Shown: piece after piece, positions 1 to 8,446 of the stretch | Layout: the number at the start of each line of letters is the position of its first letter | How positions within the stretch are numbered: the first letter of the stretch is position 1 | Assembly (NCBI RefSeq): GCF_010550245.1 | Contig: NZ_JAAGLU010000002.1 | Location: 124,001-188,000 of the forward strand | Reading direction: 5' to 3' | DNA: 64,000 nt | Source: Streptomyces sp. SID12501 | GTDB lineage: Bacteria; Actinomycetota; Actinomycetes; Streptomycetales; Streptomycetaceae | Position numbers and translations under genes: made by a program | Notes under the pieces: model-generated | What the model was told of the DNA's origin: nothing | What the model saw: only the letters and a program-made list of their open reading frames with translations | The model's database searches: none

Positions 1-444
1 CGCGGACAGGGGCAACTGTGCGCCGACGTCGACGACCTGGCGCATCAGGAGTGCGTCCGAGGTGATTCTGGTGGTGAGGTTCCCGACGCCTTCCGAGCGC
101 ATACGGGTCATGGGCAGGCGCAGGGAATGGTCCATGATGCGGGTGCGGATGTGGTAGATCATCCGCTCACCGATGCGGGCCAGCAGGAAACCGGAGCCCG
201 CCTGGGAGGCCGCACCGACCACTGCGGTGACGCACATCCAGGTGATCGGCGTGGTCAGGGACTCGTGGGTGGCGAAGCGGGTGATGACGTCCTTGACCAG
301 GAGCGGCACGGACAGGCCGGCCGCTGTGGCTGTCAGGGCCAGTAGTACGGCGACCGCCAGTGGGCCGGGGTGGGCGAACAGCTCGCGGCGCAGACGCAGC
401 GTGGTTTCAGGCTGGGCCGGCGAAGTCGATGGTCTACGGAACAT
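1..444 (-). CDS. ABC exporter, N-terminal transmembrane part (partial)
   Basis: The reading frame starts at an ATG complementary to 442-444 and stays open to the window edge, giving 148 residues of the N-terminus. It holds two hydrophobic stretches (about residues 28-50 and 67-90) followed by a GERMIYHIRTRI segment and a GNLTTRITSDA motif, the usual membrane-domain signature of type I ABC exporters with fused ATPase. The ATPase half lies outside the window. It is the last visible gene of a leftward operon that includes peptidases and a Cys decarboxylase, so it is the likely exporter of the cluster's peptide product. The family call is firm; the substrate is inferred from context. Confidence 0.85.
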   Translation of the reverse strand, partial: MFRRPSTSPAQPETTLRLRRELFAHPGPLAVAVLLALTATAAGLSVPLLVKDVITRFATHESLTTPITWMCVTAVVGAASQAGSGFLLARIGERMIYHIRTRIMDHSLRLPMTRMRSEGVGNLTTRITSDALLMRQVVDVGAQLPLSA

Positions 445-487
445 GACTCTCCTGGTGTGCGGTGGTCCTGGGTGGAGGGGCGCTGTG

Positions 488-793
488 TCAGCGGAGGCTG
501 TACGCGCGGTGTGAGGCGGTGGCGCGTAGGGCTAGGTGGGCTTCGCCCAATGCGGCTTTCAGACCCTGGATCTCGCCGAGGAGCCGGCGTTCACGGCGGG
601 CGGCTTCCGATCTCTGAGCGAGCGGCTGGAATCCGGTGTGGCCGGCTTCGATGAACTGGCGGCGCCACACGGAGACGGACTGCGCGGACACCCCGGCTTG
701 CAGGGCGGCCTGCGACAGGGTGGTTCGTCCGGAGAGCAGGTTCAGGACGATGCGTGCCTTTTCCTCGGCAGGCAGTACAGGTACTCGTGGCAT
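488..793 (-). CDS. Small helix-turn-helix protein, transposase-OrfA-like
   Basis: This 101-residue protein has an N-terminal helix-turn-helix (residues about 10-55, with QAALQAGVSAQSVSVWRRQF) followed by a charged, probably coiled helix. The fold resembles the first protein of IS3-type transposases, but I see no DDE catalytic gene or terminal repeats nearby. It sits in line with the leftward operon, 36 bases after the APH-like gene and 43 bases before the ABC exporter. A clear homologue lies at 16829-17191: the N-termini share LP-EEK, QAGVSAQ-VS-W and FIEAG-TG. It may be a domesticated DNA-binding protein regulating the cluster, or an IS remnant. Confidence 0.7.
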   Translation of the reverse strand: MPRVPVLPAEEKARIVLNLLSGRTTLSQAALQAGVSAQSVSVWRRQFIEAGHTGFQPLAQRSEAARRERRLLGEIQGLKAALGEAHLALRATASHRAYSLR

Positions 794-829
794 GGGTGTC
801 CCCTCTGCGGGTTGGTCCGGGTGGTTGGT

Positions 830-1807
830 TCAGCCGCTGGTGAGTGCGGGGTGGCCGTCGTGGTCGAGGAGCTCCGCGAGCATGGGTATGTAGCCGTGGA
901 GCTGCTCGTTCCAGCCGTGGAAGGCAGCGACGGCCAGGGCGTGGGTGGCGATACGGGCGGTGCGGCCGGCGGCCAGCGTCGCGGGGTCGAAGCCGTCGCC
1001 GTAGGCACTGAGGAAGGTTTTGCGCAGCTGGTCGGGCAGGGGCCAGTCGAGACCGGCGCTGCGGGCCGCGGAGGTGTATTCGGTGAGTTCGCCCAGGAGG
1101 CAGGCGAGGTCGGATTCGCGGCGGCCGGTGCAGACTTCGCTGCCGGTGAGCATGTGGGCGGGGGGCCTGGGGCCGGCGGCCTGTCGGTGGGGCGGATCCG
1201 GTACGACGAGGCTCCCCAGGGAGCACCACCCGTGCAGGAGCACGGTCTCGTGCGGATCCGGGGTGCCGCACAGATAAGTGACGGCTTCCTGGAGGCGGTT
1301 GAAGCGTGCAGTGCCCAGCTGGGTGCGCAGCCGGTAGTGGAAGGCGGTGGCGGCGCGCGGGCCGCGTCCCGTGCCGAGGTAGTCGCGCAGCCGGAGGTGG
1401 CTGTGCGGAGTTCGGGCAAGTTCGACGTCGCTGTAGGCGTGCGGCGGTGTGGCGTGGAGCTGGTTCAGCTGCTTGCCGAGGGTGGTGATCAGGTGGTTGA
1501 AACGGCCGTCGATGTCGTGCTGGTCGGGGGTCATGAGGGCGGCGAAGCTGAAGCGGCCGTTCACGTGCCAGGTGTGGAGGGCCGGGGTGGCGCGCGCGGG
1601 GGGTTGGAATCGCAGGGCGGGTGTATCGAGTGTGTGGAGCCGGGAGAGGACGGTGGCCGGAAGCGGTGGGTAGGGCTCCGGGTTGTCACGTCCGGGGCCG
1701 CGCTGCCACAGCAACTGTCCGTCGGGGGTCCGTAGGACGCGGGTGACCTGGTTTCCGGTGCCGGACTCGTTGATGACTTCGCTGTCGAGGGGGGCGGGAG
1801 TGGTCAT
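830..1807 (-). CDS. APH-fold protein lacking both catalytic Asp residues (putative pseudokinase)
   Basis: This 325-residue protein lies between the decarboxylase and the HTH gene in the leftward operon. Around residue 192 it reads LLHGWCSLGSLVV, which aligns with the Brenner motif of aminoglycoside-phosphotransferase kinases (HGDLRTDQFL in the kinase at 6323-7453), with Trp194 in place of the catalytic Asp. About 30 residues later LTGSEV aligns with LTDFEE of that kinase, so the metal-binding Asp is also gone. The following SDLACLLGELTEY matches RDLGAFAGEW. I infer an APH-fold protein that can no longer phosphorylate and may act as a scaffold, regulator or another enzyme. Class V lanthipeptide clusters are reported to need a third component beside kinase and HopA1-like protein; this could fill that role, which is not shown here. 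The ATG complementary to 1805-1807 was chosen; 163 bases separate it from the gene upstream. Confidence 0.65.
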   Translation of the reverse strand: MTTPAPLDSEVINESGTGNQVTRVLRTPDGQLLWQRGPGRDNPEPYPPLPATVLSRLHTLDTPALRFQPPARATPALHTWHVNGRFSFAALMTPDQHDIDGRFNHLITTLGKQLNQLHATPPHAYSDVELARTPHSHLRLRDYLGTGRGPRAATAFHYRLRTQLGTARFNRLQEAVTYLCGTPDPHETVLLHGWCSLGSLVVPDPPHRQAAGPRPPAHMLTGSEVCTGRRESDLACLLGELTEYTSAARSAGLDWPLPDQLRKTFLSAYGDGFDPATLAAGRTARIATHALAVAAFHGWNEQLHGYIPMLAELLDHDGHPALTSG

Positions 1808-1970
1808 GTGGCCCTGCTTTCCTGAGTGAGTCCGACGAGGTCGCGACTCCGGGACCGCGCGGGTGGGCCAGGGGAATCGCCGGGCAGCGCGAGGACGGGC
1901 GGAAGGAGTCGCGCCCCACGTCGGGCTGCGAGGGGCAGTCGACTCTTCGGCTCGTGGCTCGACTTCGGCA

Positions 1971-2588
1971 TCAGACAGCGGCCTCCTGCTGCCAGGAGCG
2001 GAGGTCTTCCAGGGCGGCCACGGCGTGCGGCAGGAGAGCCGCGGTGCCCAGGCCTTCCTCGCCGGTCGACATGCTGATGCCGCTGATGGGTGGCATGACA
2101 CTGACGTTGTCGCGCTGAGCGAGGGCTTTGACGTGCTGCTGGTAGACGGGGTTGAGGTGACCGCCGGGGGGCAGGGCGGGGCACACGACGATCGGTGCCT
2201 GGGTGCACTGCAGGGCCAGCAGAGTGGGCGTGTCGGCGAGGCCCAGGGACAGGCGGGCGGTGAAGTGGAGGGTGGCGGGGTGCACGAGGATCGCGTCGGG
2301 CCAGGCGGCGAGCTCGACGTGCAGCGCGGTGTGGGGTTCGTCGGGCCAGGTGTCGATCATCGGGGGCCGGCCGTTGTTGGCGGCCGCGACCGCGGTGACA
2401 CCGGCGAAGCGCCGGGCGGAACGGGTCATGACGCAGCGGATGTCCATGTGGGGGTAGCTGTTGTGCAGCCATCTGAGCCACATGGGAACGAACATGGTCT
2501 GCACACCGCCGGTGGCGACATAGAGCAGGCGCTCGGCGTTCAGAGGCGGGGGCGTGGCCGGGACGAAGGGCTGCGGGGTGAAGGTCAT
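1971..2588 (-). CDS. Peptidyl-cysteine decarboxylase, flavoprotein of EpiD/PPC-DC family
   Basis: This 205-residue protein belongs to the homo-oligomeric flavin-containing Cys decarboxylases. These oxidatively decarboxylate the C-terminal Cys of a precursor peptide to an aminoenethiol, the first half of an aminovinyl-cysteine ring. Visible marks are an N-terminal ATGG nucleotide-binding segment (about residue 30), the active-site His in ALHVELAAWPD, the PASANT-equivalent HPATLHFTARLSLGLADT, and a C-terminal segment CPALPPGGHLNPVYQQHV equivalent to the substrate clamp. Its ATG overlaps the stop of the upstream LLM gene (ATGA), so the two are translationally coupled. Both precursors in this cluster end in Cys, as this enzyme requires. 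Confidence 0.85.
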   Translation of the reverse strand: MTFTPQPFVPATPPPLNAERLLYVATGGVQTMFVPMWLRWLHNSYPHMDIRCVMTRSARRFAGVTAVAAANNGRPPMIDTWPDEPHTALHVELAAWPDAILVHPATLHFTARLSLGLADTPTLLALQCTQAPIVVCPALPPGGHLNPVYQQHVKALAQRDNVSVMPPISGISMSTGEEGLGTAALLPHAVAALEDLRSWQQEAAV

Positions 2589-3571
2589 CGCTGCTGCTCC
2601 CGCTCCTCGACGGCGTTGAGGATGGCGGCGAGGTCGTTGAGCGCGGATCCGGCGCCTTCGGCGAGGTGGACGCCGCCGACGTTGACGATGACTTCGTCGA
2701 CGCCTGCCGCGTGGTATACGGCGAGTTGCGAGGCGATCTCCCGCGGGGAGCCGTGGGCGAGCACGCCGTGTTCCACCAGCAGGCGCGCGCCCTTGTCGGG
2801 GTCGTCGGCGTCGGCGGGGATGCCGGCCCGCCGCAGCATGTCGGTGTAGTGGGGGGCGCTCAGGTGTGTGCCGGCGGCGCGGCGTGCGATGTGGACGAGG
2901 TCGCGACCGGGGCGGGAGACGGCGCACTGGACGACTGCCGCCGTCTTCGGCAGCGGCCGGGAGGGGTCGCCGCGTTCGTGGCCCTCTCTGAGGGCCGGTG
3001 CGATGCTCTTGGCCAGCCACGAGGCGGGGGTGAGCCAGGTGATCGCCCAGTCGGCGATCTCGCCGGCCAGGCGGGCCATGGATTCTCTCAGGACGCCGAG
3101 GCCCACTTCGACGGGCGGCGTCGGCAGGGTGGGCAGGCTGATGCCGGTGGTCTCCCAGGGGCCGTCAGGAGCTTCGGCGATGCCGTTGTTGGCGAGGGTC
3201 CGCAGCATCGTGGCGTACTGGCGTGTGGCGCGCACCGGTTGCCGGTAGGGCGTTTTGAGGAGGCGCTCCTGGAGGACCGCGGCGCCGGGACCGATGCCCG
3301 CGACGAAGGGGCGTTGGGACAGTGCGGCGATGGAGCGGGCGTTCAGGGCCGCGGTGAGGGGGTGGCGCATGGGCATGACGGAGACGGCGGTGCCGTAGGA
3401 GAGGTCCAGGCCGAGGGTGCTCAGGGCGGCGAAGAGGTGGTGGCTTTCCATGGTGAGGGTCTGGCCGCACCACAGGCGGTTCCCGGAGGTCTGCTCGGCG
3501 AGACGCGCGTAGGAGACGACGCTGCCGAGTTCGGTGGGCATGGCTGCGTAGATGACGCTGGTTGTTGGCAT
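2585..3571 (-). CDS. LLM-class (probably F420-dependent) oxidoreductase
   Basis: This 328-residue protein has the luciferase-like monooxygenase/F420-reductase TIM-barrel pattern. It has a short N-terminal strand (VIYAAMPT), LWCGQTL in place of the usual W-x-x-Q-T, an RHPLTAALNARSIAALS segment, FVAGIGPGAA, and a C-terminal GSPREIASQLAVYHAAGVDEVIVNVGG. In lexapeptide-type clusters an F420H2-dependent LLM enzyme reduces dehydroalanine to D-alanine; a similar job here is inference. The gene overlaps the decarboxylase by four bases and follows the M16 pair by 53 bases. Cofactor choice (F420 or FMN) cannot be read with certainty from the sequence. Confidence 0.8.
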   Translation of the reverse strand: MPTTSVIYAAMPTELGSVVSYARLAEQTSGNRLWCGQTLTMESHHLFAALSTLGLDLSYGTAVSVMPMRHPLTAALNARSIAALSQRPFVAGIGPGAAVLQERLLKTPYRQPVRATRQYATMLRTLANNGIAEAPDGPWETTGISLPTLPTPPVEVGLGVLRESMARLAGEIADWAITWLTPASWLAKSIAPALREGHERGDPSRPLPKTAAVVQCAVSRPGRDLVHIARRAAGTHLSAPHYTDMLRRAGIPADADDPDKGARLLVEHGVLAHGSPREIASQLAVYHAAGVDEVIVNVGGVHLAEGAGSALNDLAAILNAVEEREQQR

Positions 3572-3624
3572 GTTGCTTCCTTGGCTGGCCGACTGGGGCG
3601 GAGCGTGGGTGTCCGGGCTGCGGG

Positions 3625-4902
3625 TCAGGTCAGGTCGGCGGTGTCGGGATCGGCTGTCAGGTCGCCGCACAGGAGGCTGTGCATCCGGGTGGGGTGCCAC
3701 CGGTGGGCGATGTCGCGTACGTCGTCCTGGGTCAGGGCGGCGATCGCCCGGGGGATGTCGGTGACACCCGAGGGGCCGAGTCCGGAGGTGAGGTAGGACA
3801 TCAGGCAGGCCGCGCGTGTGGTCTGCTCGCCGAGGCCGAGGGTGTACTTGCCGACGGTGTGGCGGACCGCTGTCCGGAGCTCTTCGCCGGTGGGGCCGTT
3901 CTCGGCGAAGTCTTCGAGGACGTTGTTCAGCCGGTGCCAGGCGCCGGCCGCGTTGTTCGGGGCCACGTCGGCTTCGATGACGATGACGTCGCTGTCGAGG
4001 TGGTCGGTCAGGGCGGCGGAGGTGCGGTAGGCCAGCCCGTGGCGTTCGCGGAGGTCGGTGTTGATGCGTGAGGAGAAGTTTCCGCCCAGCAGGAGCGAGG
4101 CGACCTGTGCGGCTGCGAAGCGGGGCAGGTCCTGGCGGGTGCTGCAGGGCGCTGCCAGTCGCAGGTGGGTCTGGGACCATCCCGGCCGGTGCCGCAGGTG
4201 CGGTCCCCTGTCCGCGGCGGGTGGCATCGCGGTCGTCTTCTCCTGCCGGGGCGCGGGCGTGGACGGCCAGCATGCGAGCGCGTTCTCCAGCCGGGAGAGG
4301 AGGGGTTCCGGATCGAGGTCTCCGACGACGACGAGGTGGGCCTGTTCGGGGCGCAGCGTGCGGTGGGCGTGCCGCACGTCGTCGGCGGTGACCTGTTCCA
4401 CGTGGTGGGCGGGTGCGGTCGGCTCGACGTACAGGGGGATCCGGCCGTAGTAGGCCTCCCACAGACGGCGGGCGGAGGCGACGGCCGGGACGGAGGACAC
4501 CAGGGTCGCCTGCTGGGCCGCCTTGGTGCGTCCTTGGTCGACCATGCGGTCGGAGGCCTGGAGGCACACGATGGCGGCCAGCGCGTCGGCGAGGGGACCG
4601 ACCTGCTGGTTGACGCAGGTCAGTGAGATCATCAGCCACTGCTGGCGGCGGGTGACTGCGACCTGTCCGCCGACCGCCTCGAAGGCGGTGCAGGCGTGGA
4701 GGGTGGGGACGGTGGCCGCGAGGACGTCCATGGCGGCCATCTCCGCCGCGGTGCGCAGGGGTGTCTCGACGGCCAGATGTGCCTGGAGCAGCGGCACGGT
4801 GCGCAGGGGGGACAGCACCAGGTTCGCACCGTTGCGGTGCGGCACGCTGATGACGTCGATGGGCGGGAGCGTCAGTTCGGCCGCCGGGGCGGGTGGTGTC
4901 AT
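3625..4902 (-). CDS. M16 peptidase family, non-catalytic partner subunit
   Basis: This 425-residue M16-fold protein has no HxxEH zinc motif; the corresponding N-terminal region reads AAEMAAMDVL. The C-terminal half keeps the partner-type signature LRERHGLAYRTSA (about residues 290-302), which in two-subunit M16B enzymes completes the active cleft of the zinc-bearing partner. Its ATG overlaps the stop of the catalytic subunit (ATGA), consistent with equimolar production. Paired M16 proteins are used for leader removal in lexapeptide-like clusters. I infer that the pair cleaves the shared leader of the two precursors at 9948-10322. Confidence 0.85.
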   Translation of the reverse strand: MTPPAPAAELTLPPIDVISVPHRNGANLVLSPLRTVPLLQAHLAVETPLRTAAEMAAMDVLAATVPTLHACTAFEAVGGQVAVTRRQQWLMISLTCVNQQVGPLADALAAIVCLQASDRMVDQGRTKAAQQATLVSSVPAVASARRLWEAYYGRIPLYVEPTAPAHHVEQVTADDVRHAHRTLRPEQAHLVVVGDLDPEPLLSRLENALACWPSTPAPRQEKTTAMPPAADRGPHLRHRPGWSQTHLRLAAPCSTRQDLPRFAAAQVASLLLGGNFSSRINTDLRERHGLAYRTSAALTDHLDSDVIVIEADVAPNNAAGAWHRLNNVLEDFAENGPTGEELRTAVRHTVGKYTLGLGEQTTRAACLMSYLTSGLGPSGVTDIPRAIAALTQDDVRDIAHRWHPTRMHSLLCGDLTADPDTADLT

Positions 4903-6176
4903 GCTGCTGTCTCCTGCGGGTCGTTGCCGGGCAGCAGGTCGACCACGGCGCTGCCGTCTTCCTCGGCGAGATGGGTTGCGGCTCGGTGTACGTCGGCTGC
5001 GGTCACGGCGGTGAGAGCCCGGGTGAGATCGTCGAGGATCAGTGGGCGGCCGAAGAGGAGTTCGCCGCGGGCCAGAGCGCGGGTGCGGTGTGCCAGGGAA
5101 TCCAGGGCCTGGTAGAGGCCGCGCCGCACGGCGTGGACGGCGTGGGTGAGGGATGCGGCGGGCAGGCCGGCGGCGACCGCTCGCAGTTCGTCTCTGATGG
5201 CATCGAGGGTGACGGCGGGGGAAAGGGTGCCGGGTCGGTGGACGACGAAGACAAAGGTGTCGGGGTCGGCGGCCATGAGCGGACCGAAGAATCCGACGCT
5301 TGAGTCGCTCCGGGCTCCGTGGCTGCTCAGACGTTGCCTCAGTCGCCCGGTCGTGCCGCCGGTGAGGATCTGGGAGAGGACCAGGTGGGCGGCGTATTCC
5401 CTCAGGTCCGCGTGGGCCGACGGCATGCGGTGGCCCAGTGCCAGTGCCGGGCGTGGTGCCAGGCGATCCCATCGGGTGAGGTGTCGCGGTCCGCGCAGTG
5501 GCTCGTCGAGCGGCACGGGGGGTGGCAGGGGGCGGTGCGGAAGGTCGTCGAAGCGTGCGGTGGCGGCGTCGAGGAGGCGCTCGGCGTCCACGTCCGCGCA
5601 CAGGGCGAGTACGGCGTTGCCCGGTCCGTAATGGGTGGCGTAGAAGGACCGGCAGTCCGCCACGGTCGCGGCGTCGAGGTCGACGGGCTCGCCGTAGCCG
5701 TTGTGCGCGTTGTGCCACAGTTCGTAAAGGGCCTGCGGCAGGACGGTCCAGGGGAAGCCGCCGTAGGGCTTGCCGTCGACCTGTAGCGCGATCTCCTGCT
5801 TGACGACGTCGCGCTGGGTGTTGAGGTTGCGCTGGTCGATCCGCAGGTGCGCCATGCGGTCCGCCTCCATGGACAGCACCTGGTCGAGCATGGGGTCCGG
5901 CACCACTTGGTAGTAGTCGGTGTGGTCGGGAAACGTATGCCCGTTGACCGTGCCCCCTGAGGCCTGGATCCGCGCGAAATGTTCTCCGCGCGGAATGTCC
6001 CGTGACCCCTGGAACATCATGTGCTCGAAGAGGTGCGCAAAACCGCTTCGATTGTGGGGTTCACTGCGGAAACCCACACGGTAATTCACGGATATCCCAG
6101 CACCTGATACGCCCGGTATTCGTTGGGCGACGATCCGCAGACCGTTCGACAGTTGACGCATCCTCAAGTCGGCCAT
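4899..6176 (-). CDS. M16 zinc peptidase, catalytic subunit
   Basis: This 425-residue protein begins with MADLRMRQLSNGL and shows the inverted zinc motif HLFEH (His48, Glu51, His52), with the third ligand probably Glu128 in RDVVKQEI. This is the standard M16 arrangement. It is the first gene of the leftward operon and is coupled by a four-base overlap to its zinc-less partner. The heterodimer is the probable leader peptidase of the cluster. The start was chosen because homology to M16 N-termini begins at once, and the gene faces the divergently transcribed kinase across a 146-base gap. Confidence 0.9.
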   Translation of the reverse strand: MADLRMRQLSNGLRIVAQRIPGVSGAGISVNYRVGFRSEPHNRSGFAHLFEHMMFQGSRDIPRGEHFARIQASGGTVNGHTFPDHTDYYQVVPDPMLDQVLSMEADRMAHLRIDQRNLNTQRDVVKQEIALQVDGKPYGGFPWTVLPQALYELWHNAHNGYGEPVDLDAATVADCRSFYATHYGPGNAVLALCADVDAERLLDAATARFDDLPHRPLPPPVPLDEPLRGPRHLTRWDRLAPRPALALGHRMPSAHADLREYAAHLVLSQILTGGTTGRLRQRLSSHGARSDSSVGFFGPLMAADPDTFVFVVHRPGTLSPAVTLDAIRDELRAVAAGLPAASLTHAVHAVRRGLYQALDSLAHRTRALARGELLFGRPLILDDLTRALTAVTAADVHRAATHLAEEDGSAVVDLLPGNDPQETAA

Positions 6177-6322
6177 GGCCCAGGATTCAAGCTGCCCGGA
6201 AGCGGTGTGGCAACTTTTTGTTGTGCCTCTCTGATCGTGTCCGCACGCCCGGCGAGATTTTTATGGTTGAACGTCAACTAACTGGGAAAGTTGAGCGTTG
6301 CCGCCACCTGGAGCGGCTCTCT
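6177..6322. promoter_or_regulatory. Divergent intergenic region between peptidase operon and kinase operon
   Basis: These 146 bases separate the leftward peptidase operon from the rightward kinase-HopA1-halogenase operon, so both promoters should lie here. A short dyad GTTGA-ACG-TCAAC lies at 6266-6278, and a related half (GTTGAGCGT) follows about 25 bases later. The sequence is more AT-rich than its surroundings. A GGAG Shine-Dalgarno sequence at 6310-6313 sets the start of the kinase. No promoter hexamers are convincing. Confidence 0.4.
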
Positions 6323-7453
6323 ATGGTCCGTGGCATGGCGAAAAGCATCGGCATTCGAGAACGGGTCCCCCGTTTCCAGCCGGTCGACCTCGTAGCCGTT
6401 CCCCATGTGGACGTGCTGCTGAATCGACTGGATCTGGGAGCCTTCGACCCGCACACGGTTACGAGCCCACGCGGCCGGAACAACAACTGGGCCGGCATCA
6501 CCGCGAGCGGTGCCCAGGTATTCGTGAAGCAGTTCGGTACGGCGGACGATGCGACCCGGGCGGCCCGTATGCGCCGCACCCAGCTGGTGTGGGAGGCCGG
6601 GCGGGAGAGCCTGTCCACCCCCGCGGTGCTGGGCTCCGACGTGGAGAACGGTCTGATCGCCTTCGCCTACCTCGAAGACGCCGACAACGGCGCCGAGCTG
6701 GTGGCCATGGACGTGTTCGACGAGGCGCTCGCCGCGGAGGCCGGCGCGCTCGTCGCGCGGCTGCACAGCCTTGACGCGGCCGGGTTCGACACCACCGAGC
6801 ACCCACTGCCGCCGCTCGGCCTGCTGTCCGCGCTGCCGCTGCGGCGCTATGCCGACGCTTCGTTCGCGGAACTGGAGATGTGGCGGCTGCTGCACGCCGA
6901 CACGGCTCTGATCGAGGCGCTGCACGCACTTCGCGCGGCCGACCGAGCTGGGACGGACGCCGCCCGTTGCCCGGTCCACGGTGATCTGCGCACCGACCAG
7001 TTCCTGCGGTCCGGAAGTCGTCTGTTTCTCACCGACTTCGAGGAGACCCGCCTGGGCGATCCGGCCCGTGACCTGGGGGCCTTCGCCGGTGAGTGGCTGT
7101 ATCAGGCGGCCAACAGGATCCCTGGGAGTCTCGCCGAGGCTTCCCCGGTGGGCCACACGGTGACCCACGAGGAGATCGTGGCGACCGGTGCGGTGGAGGT
7201 CGAGCGCTGTGCGCCGCTGGTACGCGCGTTCTACCGCTCGTATCTGGCGACCGCGCCGGAACCGGTGCGCTGGGACGAGGGTCTGGCGAGCCGGGCGGCC
7301 GCGTACGCGGGTTGGCACATGCTCGACCGGATGCTCGCCGCGGCGCAGTCCTCCGCCCGTCTCTCCCCCATCAACAAGGCCGCGGCCGGTATCGGCCGTA
7401 CGGTCCTGCTGTCTCCGGGCGAGTTCACCACCACGCTCGGCCTGGAGGCATGA
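6323..7453 (+). CDS. APH-fold kinase for Ser/Thr phosphorylation (class V lanthipeptide LxmK-like)
   Basis: This 376-residue protein of the aminoglycoside-phosphotransferase fold is intact in its active site: a candidate ATP-binding Lys in VFVKQF, the catalytic loop HGDLRTDQFL (Asp221) and the metal-binding Asp238 in LTDFEE. In class V lanthipeptide and thioamitide clusters such kinases phosphorylate core Ser/Thr, and a HopA1-like partner is thought to eliminate the phosphate. The neighbouring HopA1-like gene overlaps it, supporting that pairing. The ATG at 6323 was chosen over in-frame upstream starts because a GGAG ribosome site lies nine bases before it; an ATG at 6335 is the alternative. 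Substrate assignment is from context. Confidence 0.8.
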   Translation: MVRGMAKSIGIRERVPRFQPVDLVAVPHVDVLLNRLDLGAFDPHTVTSPRGRNNNWAGITASGAQVFVKQFGTADDATRAARMRRTQLVWEAGRESLSTPAVLGSDVENGLIAFAYLEDADNGAELVAMDVFDEALAAEAGALVARLHSLDAAGFDTTEHPLPPLGLLSALPLRRYADASFAELEMWRLLHADTALIEALHALRAADRAGTDAARCPVHGDLRTDQFLRSGSRLFLTDFEETRLGDPARDLGAFAGEWLYQAANRIPGSLAEASPVGHTVTHEEIVATGAVEVERCAPLVRAFYRSYLATAPEPVRWDEGLASRAAAYAGWHMLDRMLAAAQSSARLSPINKAAAGIGRTVLLSPGEFTTTLGLEA

Positions 7454-8421
7454 TGCCCGCGACCTTGAATCTGGCTCCCCGTGTCACCGGTCTTCTGGAC
7501 CAGGTGCAGGTGAGTGAGGGAGGGAACCGCGCTGAGACCGGCGGGGAGAGCTATGAGAGCGGCAGCCCGCAGGCGCTCGTCTCCAAGCTCGCCTCGGTGT
7601 TGTATCAGACCCTGCACACCGGTCGCAGTGCGGCGCTGGAGTCGACGCCGCGTACGTGGCGTGACGCGGCGTTCGACGAGCGTCTGCACCGGGTGCTGGA
7701 GGGTCGCACGGTCACCCGTGGGGCATCGGTGCTGCACACCGGTGAGGGACCTGAGGGACAGTCCGTGGTGGTGCTGGACGGGGTGCGTGTGGCTGTGCCC
7801 TCGTCGTCGCTGCGCGAGTCGGCCGGTGGGGACGCGGAGGTCGTCCTGCCGGCGGCCCGGCCGGGTCTGTCGCCCGGCTTCTTCTTCGCCAGTTCCCAGA
7901 CCACCGCTGGGGCCGGTGCGACGCTTCGGCTGTATGCGCACCTGGCGGATCCAGACGCCGCCCCGCAGGTCTGGAGCGCGGCCGTCGATTTCCTTGACGG
8001 GGCCCGGACCCCGTGGCGGGCGAAGATCTCCTCGTCGCTGCTGCTGTACCCCCGCACCGACGCACTGGTCATCTATCTTCCGCGTCCCGGGTGGAAGAAG
8101 GCGCAGGCCTGTGCGGAGCACCTGCAGGCCACCGGGCTGCTCGCGCCGGGGACTTCTCCCTTCGCCGGTCCGCTGACCGAGTCGGTGGGCTGTGCGTTCG
8201 AGCCGGACGACCAGCGTCCCTCACGGCGGGGCATGAGTTTCGGTCAGCACCGGACGCATGTGATGGCCGAGGCGCTGGTGCGCCACGCCACGCTCCCGGC
8301 CGGGGCGACGGAGTCACGGGAAGAGTGCCTGACCGCAGCGTTCATCGATGCCGGCATCGACCCTGCCGAGCCTGCCCGCAACCTCTCGTCCCCGCTCGTG
8401 GACTTCCTGCACACCTTCTGA
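7453..8421 (+). CDS. HopA1-like protein (putative phospho-Ser/Thr lyase, LxmY-like)
   Basis: This 322-residue protein resembles the HopA1 effector-like family found in class V lanthipeptide and thioamitide clusters. Landmarks are an N-terminal helical segment with YQTLHTGR, central beta-rich stretches (GFFFASSQ, RLYAHLADPD), KISSSLLLYPRTDALVIYL, and the C-terminal SFGQHRTHVMAEAL followed by AFIDAGIDPAEPARN. These are typical of HopA1-like lyase partners. Two adjacent ATGs (7450, 7453) overlap the kinase stop behind a GGAGG; the second has the better spacing. With the kinase it should dehydrate Ser/Thr of the core peptides. Confidence 0.8.
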   Translation: MPATLNLAPRVTGLLDQVQVSEGGNRAETGGESYESGSPQALVSKLASVLYQTLHTGRSAALESTPRTWRDAAFDERLHRVLEGRTVTRGASVLHTGEGPEGQSVVVLDGVRVAVPSSSLRESAGGDAEVVLPAARPGLSPGFFFASSQTTAGAGATLRLYAHLADPDAAPQVWSAAVDFLDGARTPWRAKISSSLLLYPRTDALVIYLPRPGWKKAQACAEHLQATGLLAPGTSPFAGPLTESVGCAFEPDDQRPSRRGMSFGQHRTHVMAEALVRHATLPAGATESREECLTAAFIDAGIDPAEPARNLSSPLVDFLHTF

Positions 8422-8446
8422 ACCCCAACGACGAAAGGCATTGCCC

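Noticed and set aside
488..793. Complete insertion sequence at the left HTH gene
   Set aside because: No DDE transposase gene, terminal inverted repeats or target duplication are visible.
7093..7452. N-terminal extension of the HopA1-like protein upstream of 7450
   Set aside because: It overlaps the kinase coding region entirely, and the GGAGG before the ATG pair gives a good start.
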